Shown here: positions 23,912-33,800 of the stretch, one piece after another
How positions within the stretch are numbered: the stretch's first letter is position 1
Layout: each line of letters begins with the position of its first letter
Assembly (NCBI RefSeq): GCF_021654795.1
Contig: NZ_AP025344.1
Location: 5,146,501-5,210,500 of the forward strand
Origin: Paenibacillus dendritiformis
GTDB lineage: Bacteria > Bacillota > Bacilli > Paenibacillales > Paenibacillaceae
Direction: 5' to 3'
DNA: 64,000 nucleotides
Translations under genes and position numbers: made by a program
Notes under the pieces: model-generated
The model's input: the letters and a program-made list of their open reading frames with translations, nothing else
Told to the model about the DNA's origin: nothing
The model's database searches: none

Positions 23912-26383
23912 ATGTTGAACAATAAGCTATCCCGTATCAGCGCGATCTGCTCAATGACTCTTGCTTTATCCCTGCTGCAGCCTGTCCCCTATTTCCATGC
24001 CGAGCCTGCCTCGTCCGCGCAGCAGTCCTCTTCTTCCGCCATGGCGTCCGCCCCTTCCTGCTCCCAACATGATCTCGATGTGCTCAGCCGCGATCTTGCC
24101 GGGATTCCGCTGGACGGCAATTCCTATAACGGAGGCGTGGCTGCGTTCGGGGAGCATGCCTTCGCCGTCGCCGCCGATCCGCGCTCAACCTCGATTATGG
24201 CCGCCGCCCGCTACGGCCAGGGCCGGATCGCCGCAATTGGCGGGGAAGCATACTTCAAGCTCACCGAGCCCGATGCGAGCGGCAATGCGATCGTCGCCCG
24301 CAACATTTTGAACTGGCTTACGGAAGATTTGCCGCTCAGCTATGAGCAAGCGCGCGCGGGGCAGGGCCGCATCTCCATCATTACGAAGACTTCCGACTTC
24401 GCCGCACGTGCGGATCTGCCAATCGATATTACCCATATCGACCGATGGACGGCCACAGATGAACAAGGCGAGGCTATCCTTGAGCCAGCCGCACATCCGA
24501 TCGCCTTTATTGACTACACCTATGTGGAGGAAGAAGAAGTGCAGCCGCTGCTGGACTACATACGGGAAGGCGGGCGCCTCGTCTTCGCCGCCAAGGGCTG
24601 GGTCTTCGAGCAGTACCCATCCGTGTCGAGAGAGACAGGCCAAGCCACCGCGTCGCTCGCATCCGATTATCCGCTGCAGCGTCTCCTGAATACGGCGGGC
24701 TTGTCGCTTATGAATAACCAGGCCACGGCGTGGGATGGATTGGCGCCGTTCCTGACCCTGACCCAAGCCTCTCATTATGACGCGAACCATATTATGGCCG
24801 AAGCCAGGGCGATCGAAGCCGGTGCGAAAACGATCGGGGAAGCCGCTATCGGGTTCCCCGCTTCCGACGACAAGGCCAAAATGAATATCATCACCTCGAC
24901 ATTGGGTTCGACACTTGGCTCCCTGTCTCCGGCAAGCCCGGTGTATGCCCAGGTTCAGGAAGATGCGGCCAGCCTGGGCGGCATTACGCTGCCTGTCGAG
25001 CCAGCCGCCAAGCCCTACAGCGCATCGCTGCTGCCAGCGCTGATGGAGCGCCTTCTCCGCGATCCGTCCGGCGCCAAGTCGCCCTTCGCGGATGCGTTCC
25101 CGGGCCAAGTGAAGGACGGCGCTCCTGCCGTGACCGGCAAGCGCGTCTGGGTTGATTTCGACTATTCCGCCTACTCTTATCTGCGTCAATTCTACGTTCC
25201 TCAGAACTGGATCAGCACCGGCGTGTACGCGGAAGCGGGCCAGCCTATCACGATCGATGTCCCGAGAGGAACCACGAATCTCGATGTCCAGATCGGCGCT
25301 CATACCGACAATCTGAGCAGCCTGTCGCTGGACAACTGGAAGCGCGCCCCGGTGATTGCGAAGCGGGAAACATTGTCTCCGGGAAGAAATACGATCACGA
25401 GCCCTTACGGCGGCCTGGTCTATCTGATTCCGACCAAGCCGAAGCCGGGAACGGCCGTTACGGTCAACCTGAACGGCGGGGTTCAGGCCCCCAATTACAT
25501 CAAAGGGACGACAAAGCTGAAGGATTGGCAGGATACGATTCGCCATTATGGCGCGCCTTGGGCCGAGCTTCAGACCGATCGGGTAATATTGACCCTGCCT
25601 TCGGAGTACGTCCGCAATCTCGATCATCCGGATGAAGTGCTGAAGCTGTGGGACGAAATGCTGACCGAATATGACAAGCTCGCCGGCACGGCGCCGAACC
25701 GAAACCTCCCTCATCGAAGCATTTCCCTGCCTTACCGCTACGTGGGAGATATCCAGATCAGCGCCGGCTTCATGCATGCCGGGTACCCGATCATGTTCTT
25801 CAACGATCCGTCCGCCATCGATGCGGTAACCGTGGATGGCATCAAGACCCTGAATGGATGGGGCTGGTGGCATGAGACGGGCCATGAATACCAGCAAAAT
25901 GCCTGGACGTGGGGCAAAGTGACGGAAGTAACCGTCAATATCTTCTCCCTGTACATTCAGGACCGCTTCGGCAATCCGTCGCGTCTGCTGCAAAAGCGGT
26001 CCGACGGCACGACCATCTATGACACCGCCTTCAAATATATCGAGGCAACCAATGCGGATAAAAACTTCAACGATGACACCCAGGCCGACGTGTGGACGCG
26101 ACTTGTCATGTTCCGCCAGCTCCAGCTCGCTTACGGCTGGGATCTGTACACGAAGCTGAATTATAATGTTCGCGAGCTGCCCGCCGATCTGCTCCCGAAG
26201 ACGGATCAAGAACGCATCGACTTCTTCGTTACGAAAGCGTCGGAGCTGAGCGGAAATAACCTGCTGGAGTTTTTCGACAAATGGGGCCTGAAATATTCCG
26301 CGGCCGTGAAGAACAAGGTCGAGGCGATGAAATTGCCGAAGCCGAAGACCCCGATCTGGACATTGAAGGACAAGGAAAAGTGA
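23912..26383 (+). CDS. secreted M60 (enhancin-like) zinc metallopeptidase
   Basis: An 823-residue exported protein of the peptidase M60 family, whose characterised members cut mucins and other heavily O-glycosylated proteins. Residues 1-30 form a signal peptide (MLNNKLSRISAICSMTLALS). Residues about 45-330 resemble a glutamine amidotransferase-like fold (IAAIGGEAYFKLTEP, LLDYIREGGRLVFAAKGWVFE). The M60 part begins about residue 410 with a beta-sandwich (TGVYAEAGQPITIDVPRG). The catalytic site is WHETGHEYQQ with His654, Glu655 and His658. AAGGAG precedes the ATG, and a strong terminator follows, so it is probably transcribed alone or with the small ORF upstream. No LPXTG or SLH anchor is present; it should be released. 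Confidence 0.88.
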   Translation: MLNNKLSRISAICSMTLALSLLQPVPYFHAEPASSAQQSSSSAMASAPSCSQHDLDVLSRDLAGIPLDGNSYNGGVAAFGEHAFAVAADPRSTSIMAAARYGQGRIAAIGGEAYFKLTEPDASGNAIVARNILNWLTEDLPLSYEQARAGQGRISIITKTSDFAARADLPIDITHIDRWTATDEQGEAILEPAAHPIAFIDYTYVEEEEVQPLLDYIREGGRLVFAAKGWVFEQYPSVSRETGQATASLASDYPLQRLLNTAGLSLMNNQATAWDGLAPFLTLTQASHYDANHIMAEARAIEAGAKTIGEAAIGFPASDDKAKMNIITSTLGSTLGSLSPASPVYAQVQEDAASLGGITLPVEPAAKPYSASLLPALMERLLRDPSGAKSPFADAFPGQVKDGAPAVTGKRVWVDFDYSAYSYLRQFYVPQNWISTGVYAEAGQPITIDVPRGTTNLDVQIGAHTDNLSSLSLDNWKRAPVIAKRETLSPGRNTITSPYGGLVYLIPTKPKPGTAVTVNLNGGVQAPNYIKGTTKLKDWQDTIRHYGAPWAELQTDRVILTLPSEYVRNLDHPDEVLKLWDEMLTEYDKLAGTAPNRNLPHRSISLPYRYVGDIQISAGFMHAGYPIMFFNDPSAIDAVTVDGIKTLNGWGWWHETGHEYQQNAWTWGKVTEVTVNIFSLYIQDRFGNPSRLLQKRSDGTTIYDTAFKYIEATNADKNFNDDTQADVWTRLVMFRQLQLAYGWDLYTKLNYNVRELPADLLPKTDQERIDFFVTKASELSGNNLLEFFDKWGLKYSAAVKNKVEAMKLPKPKTPIWTLKDKEK

Positions 26384-26423
26384 GTGCGCCAAGCGGATTA
26401 TTCCGTGACCATACGTCGCGAAC

Positions 26424-26453
26424 AAAGGGATAGCGGGCCGCCGCTGTCCCTTT
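26424..26453 (+). terminator. terminator after the M60 gene
   Basis: A 13-bp stem (AAAGGGATAGCGG and its complement, one G-U pair) around GCCG, then TTTAATTTAT. Confidence 0.8.
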
Positions 26454-26751
26454 AATTTATGCCCCTTGCCGCCTCGTATGGCCGGTCGGGGCCTTGCCTT
26501 CATACTCCTCCCTACCGCTCAGAATGAAACCAATGAAGCCGTTGGCAACTTGTGCGCTTGTCCCGTCGTTCGGTTGGCCGTGTTTGTTTTTCCTCGTTGC
26601 GCACTTCTATTGCACGTTCTCCCTTCCGTTCAGTAAAATTATCCTCCAAGGAGCCTTATGCGGAATCTCCCCTCCGCTCAGGAATCATTATCCGCTGTGC
26701 CTGCAATCGGTGATGTAAGCAGGTCAAATGGCCGGCAGTCCTCATCTTGAT

Positions 26752-27045
26752 TCTGCCGAGCTGCGCAATATTGTCCGTAAAAGGCGCAGGTTGCCGGTCT
26801 AGCCTTCCTCGGCTGCCCTGAGCCAATGGGATGTTCGCCGAAAGAGCGCAAATCGCTCCCTTGACTTGCCTTGCCTGCTCTGACTCATTGGGATATTGCT
26901 CATAAGAGCCACAAAGGGGCCTCGGATTGCGCCGGCCTTGGCTCTCTGAGCCGTGGGGATATCGAACATAAGAGCACAAAGAGGCTCGAATGCGGTTGTT
27001 GCGGCTGAATCTGACTCAAGGGGATATCGAACATAAGCGGCACAC
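26752..27045. repeat. five degenerate ~65-bp tandem repeats
   Basis: Units centred near 26765, 26828, 26890, 26956 and 27021 share the pattern CTGASYCA-N3-GGGATATYG-N3-CATAAGAGC. Spacing is 62-66 bp, so the frame is not kept. The 26454-26751 stretch before it holds no gene that I can support. Confidence 0.7.
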
Positions 27046-27074
27046 AGCCCGCCCCCCTCCTCTCGCACGGGCAA

Positions 27075-27100
27075 CAAAAAAAGGCGGGGACAACCCCGCC
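27075..27100 (-). terminator. second terminator of the ndoA operon
   Basis: On the minus strand GGCGGGG-TTGT-CCCCGCC followed by TTTTTTTG. Confidence 0.85.
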
Positions 27101-27128
27101 CGCAGGTTCGAATGTTCTCACGCGGCAA

Positions 27129-27152
27129 CAAAAAAACGAGGCAGGCCTCGTT
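27129..27152 (-). terminator. first terminator of the ndoA operon
   Basis: On the minus strand AACGAGGC-CT-GCCTCGTT followed by T residues, 21 bp after the ndoA stop. Two tandem terminators follow the operon. Confidence 0.85.
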
Positions 27153-27172
27153 CAGTCGGTCGCAATCGGTTT

Positions 27173-27523
27173 TTAAAAATCAATCAATCCGAGGCTGATA
27201 AGCAGCCCGTCATCGACCTTGTGCATCGTCTCTTCATCTAAGTGTGTTATTTTGTCGGTGAGCCGTTGTTTGTCGATGGTGCGGATCTGTTCCAGCAAAA
27301 TGACGGAGTCGCGGTCGAACCCATGCGTCTTCGCGTCAATCTCGACATGGGTCGGCAATTTGGCCTTCTGAATCTGGGCCGTAATTGCCGCCACGATGAC
27401 GGTTGGGCTGAACCGGTTCCCGATATCATTCTGGATAACGAGAACGGGACGCACTCCTCCTTGCTCTGAACCTACGACGGGCGATAAATCCGCAAAAAAA
27501 ACGTCGCCGCGCTTTACAATCAA
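27173..27523 (-). CDS. ndoA: endoribonuclease toxin EndoA (MazF family)
   Basis: A 116-residue sequence-specific mRNA interferase that cuts single-stranded RNA (UACAU in Bacillus). It is nearly the canonical Bacillus protein: MIVKRGDVFFADLSPVVGSE at the N-terminus, the conserved GGVRPVLVIQNDIGNRFSPTVIVAAIT core with the catalytic Arg and Thr, and ILLEQIRTIDKQRL. It is the last gene of alr-ndoAI-ndoA, 3 bp after the antitoxin. In Bacillus this module is chromosomal and stress-related rather than a plasmid-type addiction system. Confidence 0.96.
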   Translation of the reverse strand: MIVKRGDVFFADLSPVVGSEQGGVRPVLVIQNDIGNRFSPTVIVAAITAQIQKAKLPTHVEIDAKTHGFDRDSVILLEQIRTIDKQRLTDKITHLDEETMHKVDDGLLISLGLIDF

Positions 27524-27526
27524 TGT

Positions 27527-27808
27527 CTACACCCCGCTAACCAAGCGGTCGAGCGTGCCATCCGCTTCGACTTCTGCGTAAAAAGCCTCGGATGCCATCG
27601 TCAAGTTAATCTTGGCCATTTCCATATAGCCGCGCTGCATCGATTCACGGATATGACGCTTCTTGCGCTCTTGCAAATACAACTTCATCGCTTGGCGAAT
27701 GAACTCGCTTCGATTCGATTTTTCCATAGCAACGATACCGTCCACTTCTTGCAATAGTTGGTCGGGCAAGCTGATCATAATTCGTTTGGTGTTCTGAATA
27801 TTAGCCAC
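27527..27808 (-). CDS. ndoAI: antitoxin EndoAI (ribbon-helix-helix)
   Basis: Antitoxin of EndoA. From the GTG at 27808 it has 93 residues, the usual length, and begins as expected (VANIQNTKRIMISLPDQLLQ, with the V read as Met). The N-terminal ribbon-helix-helix (RIMISLPDQLLQEVDGIVAMEKSNRSEFIRQAM) binds DNA; the C-terminal tail binds and blocks the toxin. GGGGGTGCGAGG lies before the GTG. The frame stays open six codons more to an ATG without support. Confidence 0.94.
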   Translation of the reverse strand: MANIQNTKRIMISLPDQLLQEVDGIVAMEKSNRSEFIRQAMKLYLQERKKRHIRESMQRGYMEMAKINLTMASEAFYAEVEADGTLDRLVSGV

Positions 27809-28025
27809 CTGTCCTCGCACCCCCAAAGCCTTTGCTGCCTAGTACCCATTATGTCGATTCTGTAGAAAAATTATACAACAGCATATATATGCTTCATCCA
27901 TATCGAGTATGTTGCAGACCTTCTGCCTGCAGACAATCCCTGATACTTATTCTCTCTTCAACGTGAAAATCCTGCCGAAAATGTAAAAATGATTTCGGTA
28001 AAAGGTGCCATTCCCCTAAATTCCG

Positions 28026-29252
28026 TCAATTTATTGCACCTTCGGCGTGCGCCGACGGTCGCAGCAGCGGGTTAACCACTTTCACGGGCTTCCCGCTCTC
28101 GAGATAGAGGCGCGGCATACGATGGGCAACCATGCAGACGACTTCATAGTGAATCGTCCCAAGATGCCCGGCGATCTCCTCTGCCGTAATGCGCTCTTCG
28201 CCCTGTTCGCCCAGGAGCACGACTTCTTCTCCCGGCCCTGGCAGCGGCCCTTCTTCGCCTAGCGGCTCCAACGAGACCATGCACTGATCCATGCAGATGG
28301 TCCCCAGCACCGGTACGCGCCGGCCGCGGATCAGCATCTGCGCTTTCCCGCTCAGCATGCGGGAATAGCCGTCCGCATATCCAACGGGAATGGTCGCAAT
28401 GCGCTCCTCCCCGCTCGTATAGTAATGCATGCCGTAGCTAATCGCCTCGCCGGCGGGGACCGTCTTCACATGGACGATGGCCGTCTTCAGACTCAGCACC
28501 GGCCGCAATCGGATTCGCTGGCGGTTCACATCGGCGGACGGATACAATCCGTAAGCGCTGATACCTACCCGCACCATATCAAATGCGGACTCCGGCAGCT
28601 CCATTGCCGCCGCGCTGTTGCTCGCATGTATCAGTGGTATGGCAAGCTCCTGCCTCTTCAGCTCGTCAATGACAGCCTGGAACCGCTGCTGTTGCAGGCG
28701 GCTGTAGGATTGATCCTTCTCGTCCGCACCCGCGAAATGGGTGAACACCCCTTCGACCAGCACGCCGGCAATCGACTGCAGGCGGCGGACGCAGCAGGCC
28801 GTATCCTCCGGCGTTCGGAGACCCAATCGTCCCATGCCGGTATCCGTCTTGACATGCACCTTGAGCAGGCGCCCGCCATACCGGGCCGACAGTTCCCGCG
28901 CCTTTTCCTCCAGAGTGCGGATACACCCTTCGGTAAAGACCGTCAAGGAAATATCATGCTCGAAGGCGGCTTCAATCCCGGCAGGCGGCGTATAGCCCAA
29001 TACCAATATCGGCACCTGTACGCCGGCCCGGCGCAATTGTACGGCTTCATCCAGGAACGCCACGTTCACATAATCCGCTCCGAACCGTTCCGCGGCGCGC
29101 GCGATCTCCACCGCGCCATGTCCGTAAGCATTTGCCTTCACACAGATGCTCAACTTCGTGGCAGACGGAAGCGCGGCGCGAAAAGCTTCCATATTGTGAT
29201 GCAGCGCATCCAGCGAAATCTCCGCTCGCGTGGGACGATAATACGCCTCCAT
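28026..29252 (-). CDS. alr: alanine racemase
   Basis: Interconverts L- and D-alanine for peptidoglycan. 408 residues. The PLP lysine lies in SICVKANAYGHGAVEIA (about residue 39); the second catalytic base Tyr is in AISYGMHYYTSGEE (about residue 270). An N-terminal TIM barrel and C-terminal beta domain (GTICMDQCMVSLEPLG) are complete. It stands upstream of ndoAI-ndoA, as in Bacillus, separated by about 217 bp, so the antitoxin probably also has its own promoter. Confidence 0.96.
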   Translation of the reverse strand: MEAYYRPTRAEISLDALHHNMEAFRAALPSATKLSICVKANAYGHGAVEIARAAERFGADYVNVAFLDEAVQLRRAGVQVPILVLGYTPPAGIEAAFEHDISLTVFTEGCIRTLEEKARELSARYGGRLLKVHVKTDTGMGRLGLRTPEDTACCVRRLQSIAGVLVEGVFTHFAGADEKDQSYSRLQQQRFQAVIDELKRQELAIPLIHASNSAAAMELPESAFDMVRVGISAYGLYPSADVNRQRIRLRPVLSLKTAIVHVKTVPAGEAISYGMHYYTSGEERIATIPVGYADGYSRMLSGKAQMLIRGRRVPVLGTICMDQCMVSLEPLGEEGPLPGPGEEVVLLGEQGEERITAEEIAGHLGTIHYEVVCMVAHRMPRLYLESGKPVKVVNPLLRPSAHAEGAIN

Positions 29253-29441
29253 GGTCAGTCACCTTCTTCATGTCTGTTCATCCCGTTCCATGTAACAAAC
29301 CTATGTTAATGCCCATGGCGGAGACTGTCAACCAAGGACAGATGGAAATAACCAACCATTACTAAGGAAATTTCCGCTGCACGCGGTCGGTGGTTTGTGG
29401 GAGGCGCAATGATTCGCGCTGCTCGCTGAGAGCGAGAAGGC

Positions 29442-29471
29442 CCGTATCCCGTGGAGCGCCACGGAATACGG
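29442..29471 (-). terminator. hairpin after the YdcC-like gene
   Basis: Arms CCGTAT-C-CCGTGG and CCACGG-A-ATACGG around AGCG, located downstream of the minus-strand lipoprotein gene. No long U-tract. Confidence 0.5.
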
Positions 29472-29494
29472 ACCGGAGAACTGTGCTGCAGCCG

Positions 29495-30613
29495 TTATTT
29501 TCCAGGCTGATCCACGAGCGATTGTGCAATTTTCACCATTTCTTGCTCCGGCAGATCGCCGCTCAGCATCCGGTACTTCACTCCTTCATAAGTCCAGGTG
29601 AGCGTCTTCTGCTCCTCACCCGTCATTTGCCCATAGGTGAAGCCAAGATCTACCGCCTTCGAGCTCTCGACCTGAAGCCCGACTTCCATATCCTTCGGCC
29701 GGGATTCGATCAGCGTGAACGAATACGTGCCCGTATACCGCATCATGACCGGATGATCTCCGCTGTTCGGAAGCTCTTGCTCATCGAGCTTGGCCACGCC
29801 CTCCGGCAGATAGGACGGCTCGATGAAGCCGAACGGCCCCATATCCTCTTCCGCCTGCGCGGTGTCAGGCTCCTGCCCCGCCGCATCCGTACCTTCCGCT
29901 CCGTCCCCAGGGGCAAGCGTCTCCCGGGATGGCGGCTGTCCGTTCTCATCCAGCTCCCCGTTCGGAATCATCGCATGATTCATGCCCGTCATATTGCGCT
30001 GCATGTCGAAGGAATCTTTATCGAATTTCTTGCCGAATTCGAATTGATTGAACTTCATCTCGACGACAACCTGCGCCTCCGAATCGGTGACCTGCACCTG
30101 CTTCGGCGTGTAGTCGCTCTTGTGCAGCCAGATCTTCTGGCGGACGAGCGAGTCCGTCTGATAATCGGCTGCCACATCGAATACGTAGCTGTCGCCATCC
30201 TCGGTGAATTGGCGGCCTTCATCCGAGAGAATGCTGCGGACCAGGGTCTGGTAGAGGTAGACCTGCCCTTGATTCTCCGGCCACTCGCTCTGGAAGCGGA
30301 ATATCTTCTTCAGGCTCGGCGTCAGCACGAACACGCCCTCTTCATTGCGAAGCACGATCTGCTTGATGTCCTTCTTCTCGTTCGTCAGCTCAATCCGATA
30401 ATAGGTCGGATCCTGATACCACACCTCCACGCGATACTGCAGCGGCTGAGTACCGGAATGCAGCGTCATCGTGCCGATGCCGGCATAGCTTTCCAATTTG
30501 CTCATTACTTGATCCAGGTCATGGACCACATCGGTTGCGTCCTTCTTCCCGCATCCGGCGACCAGGATCGCCACACTCATCACGATGGCCAACATCCACG
30601 TGAGTCGACGCAT
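29495..30613 (-). CDS. LolA-like sporulation lipoprotein (YdcC family)
   Basis: A 372-residue lipoprotein; the signal peptide ends VAGC with lipidation at Cys21. Residues about 30-215 have the LolA/LppX-type half-barrel pattern (DLDQVMSKLESYAGIGTMTL, VWYQDPTYYRIELTNEKKDI). A Pro/Glu/Gly linker follows (about 235-275) and a second compact domain (about 275-368, LPEGVAKLDEQELPNSGDHPVMMRYTG) matches DUF4367. Gene order ydcC-alr-ndoAI-ndoA is that of Bacillus, where YdcC is a sporulation-linked lipoprotein. Its ligand is unknown. Confidence 0.86.
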   Translation of the reverse strand: MRRLTWMLAIVMSVAILVAGCGKKDATDVVHDLDQVMSKLESYAGIGTMTLHSGTQPLQYRVEVWYQDPTYYRIELTNEKKDIKQIVLRNEEGVFVLTPSLKKIFRFQSEWPENQGQVYLYQTLVRSILSDEGRQFTEDGDSYVFDVAADYQTDSLVRQKIWLHKSDYTPKQVQVTDSEAQVVVEMKFNQFEFGKKFDKDSFDMQRNMTGMNHAMIPNGELDENGQPPSRETLAPGDGAEGTDAAGQEPDTAQAEEDMGPFGFIEPSYLPEGVAKLDEQELPNSGDHPVMMRYTGTYSFTLIESRPKDMEVGLQVESSKAVDLGFTYGQMTGEEQKTLTWTYEGVKYRMLSGDLPEQEMVKIAQSLVDQPGK

Positions 30614-30799
30614 GTAATCATCCCCTCTGACATGAGTATTCTTCGATTCGGTGTACTCCGCATCACTGATAACATGTCTATGAGGGAACTTGGCCGATTA
30701 TGCGGACTAGTTTGACGAGCCTTCCGCGGTCTCAAAGCAGCCGGAACGGCCGCTGGGAACGGCTTCTTTCACGGCAGCCAGAGGGGACTCTGCGGGTCG

Positions 30800-30843
30800 A
30801 AAAAGAAAGCCTTCCGATCACGATGCAGCGATCGGAACAGGCG
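30800..30843 (-). terminator. terminator of the SLH protein gene
   Basis: On the minus strand GCC-TTCCGATC and GATCGGAA-GGC (with small bulges) then TTTCTTTTTC. Confidence 0.75.
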
Positions 30844-30849
30844 GCAGCC

Positions 30850-33800
30850 TTATTTTGATTTGGCCCGTAATTTGGTCAAGACTACGGCGGCTTCCGCCCG
30901 GGAAGCGAACGACTTCGGTTGAAAATGGCGCTGACCGTTCCCGATCATAATCTGTTGCCCGGTCACCCAGCGAACCGCATCCGCTGCCCATCCCGAGATA
31001 TCGGCAGCGTCTCGATAAGACAGCGCCGGCAGCTCTTTCGCTGATGCGGCCTTATCCCCCGCGCAGACCCGGGCAAGCACGGCAGCCATCTGTTCCCGCG
31101 TCATCCGATCATCGGGACCGAAGGTGTTCGCATTGTAGCCTTGGATTATGCCATACTCATGAGCAATCGAGATCGCGTTCCTTGCCCAATGGTCCCCTGT
31201 ATCCGCAAATAATGCCCCCTGGCGCATCTCCAGCTTCAACGCATGGATGAGCAGGGTAACGTATTCCGCTCTCGTTACCGCACGGCTCGGTCTGAACGTA
31301 CCGTCGGGATATCCTGCGATGACCCCGGCGGCAGCCAACTCCAGGATCGCTTCGCCTGCCCAGTGGCCTTCCGCGTGCGTGAAGCGAGGCAAGCTCCCTG
31401 TGCTCCGGCTGGATCCCTCTGGCGTGCACTGCTGGTTATCTTCGAGTGCATGAGGCCGCTTAGGATCGTCCTTATCCTTATGTTCATTCGGTTGGGGCAT
31501 CATCGCAGGCACTTGGTGTTCATCCTGCGGCGAGGAGCTCCCGCCGCCATGACTGCCTCCATTATTATGATCATTGCCGTCATCGAGTACGGGACGAGCG
31601 GTCACCTTCACGGCGCGAATGATTTCGTCAGCCGCATTGCCCGCCTTATCGGTCACATTGTACCGCAAAATATACTCGCCCGGGATTCGCGTATTCACCT
31701 GTCCGGATACGATGATGGAGGCGGAGATATCCCCGTCGGCATTATCTGTCGCGGAGGCGCCGGGATCCTGGAAGGACGTGCCCTCGACCACATGGATGAC
31801 CGCTTCGCCAAGCAGGGCAATGACCGGCTTCTCCCGATCGATGTTTGTAATGTCAAGCTGCTTCACCGTCTCGTTCCCCGCCATATCTCTGGCATACAAG
31901 CTAATCCAGCCGTTATCCTGGACTTCAATCGGCCGCTTCTCTTCCCAAGGCTCGCCTTCGCCGCGGAAGAAGGCGGCATCGTGAAGTCCAAGCGCCATCC
32001 TCCGCTCTGCGATATCAGCAGGAGAGTAGACGGAAGCCGTTACCGTGACCGGGCCTTGCGTCGGCTCCGTCGGGAATAGAGTCAATGAAATAAGGGGCTC
32101 CAGTCTATGGATATTGGCGACTTCAATCGTTGCGATGCTGGAATTGCCGGCCTCATCCTGGGCAAAGACCGTATAAACATCGTTGACTTCCACCTCGAAT
32201 GAATCCGAGCCCGCGAAGCTTGTTCCGCCGGATTCGAAATAACTTTCCGTCTGTCTGCCGGCCGCCCATTTCTGTCTGGCGACAGGGCTCGTCCTGTCGC
32301 TAATCCGGGCTTCGATCGTGACGTTGCCGTTCGTTAGCTGTTCCGAAGGCAGGGATAATTGGATGACAGGCTGGTCTGTATCGATCTGCTTCACTTCAAT
32401 ATGCTCGACCGTCCCGTTCCCCGCTTCGTCTTGGGCGAAGATCGTATAGTCCCCATTCGCGTAGGCGATGAACCGGGAATCGCCCATCATCGATCCGCCC
32501 GTCTCAAAAAAGCCCGCCGGCCGGATGCCCCCGCTCCATTTCAGCATTTTGATCTCGCCGGCCTCATGTGTCGCCAGCACGTTCACCGTAACCGGTTGAT
32601 TGGTCCAGCCAGAGGGGGCAAGCGTAACCTGAATGTGCGGAGGGGTCGTGTTCATGTTCGTAATCGCGATCTGGGCGACCGCCTCATTGCCTGCTTCATC
32701 CTGCACATAGACGGTGTAGGCGCCGTTGTCGTTGACGAAGAAGGCGTTCCCTTGCAGAAGTTCCCCGCCTTCTTGAAAATAGCCGCTTGGATGCTTTCCG
32801 CGCGCCCATTTCTTGAGCTTGACCGCAATTCCTTGGTCGGTCCCAATCGTGACCGATATTGTTACCGGCTGGTTCGTCCACGTGTCCGGCGAACGCGTCA
32901 GCGTCAACCGCGGAGGCTGCTTATAAATATTCGCAATCGTAACCGTTGCGACGGCTTCGTTCCCGGCCCGATCCTTGGCATAAACGGTATAGACTCCATT
33001 GTCGGAGACGTTGAAGCCGTCTCCCGCGAGCGCGTTTCCTCCATTTTCGAAAAACGTGATGCTCCGTTCTCCGGGCGCCCATTTTTGCACCGCCGCTCCG
33101 CTTTCTTCCTCCACGATCCTCGCCGTAACCATTACTTCCTTATTGGTCGGCGTCTCGGTGGACGGGGTCAATGCAATGACAGGCGGGGTCCGGTCGATGT
33201 TGGCGACGGTAAAGGTGCGGATCGTCCCATTTCCGGCCCGATCGGCTGCATAAACGGTGTAGGCGCCGTTTTTCTGGACAGTAAAGGAATCGTTGACAAT
33301 TAGCGTCCCATTGTCTTGGAAGTACGCAGCAGTCCGGGTTCCCTCCGCCCATTTCTGCATCTCCACCCCGCTTCCGCCATCATCCTCAACCTGGGCCGCG
33401 ACCTGAACGTTATCGCGTGTCCAGGCTGTCGGCGCTTGCTTCAGCACAATAGCCGGCGGTGTCTTATCGAACCGGACCGAACTGCCGTCCGTGGTCTCCG
33501 TGCGCGACTTGACCATGCCGCTGCCCGCTTCTTCGTAGTCGATGCGAAAAGGAATATCGCCTTCCGCATCGGCAGAGGTTAGCCGGTAGCGCGCGATCCA
33601 GCGCCCGCTCTGCTCCGTCGCTTTAATCGGATGACCCGCTATGGTAACGTCCGCTCTTTTTAATGGAAAAATAGCAGTAAAAGAAAGCGTCACTTCATCG
33701 CCGGCCTTCGCAATTCCCGGGGCAGCGGCATGATTCGATGCGATGGCGACCGAACGGATCGGGTCGATATCCAACGCATAGGTCCCGTAAGAGCGATCGT

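Noticed and set aside
26799..27131. Minus-strand ORF of 110 codons with repeated NIPxxQ pattern
   Set aside because: It follows the ~65-bp non-coding repeats, whose spacing is not a multiple of three; no ribosome-binding site.
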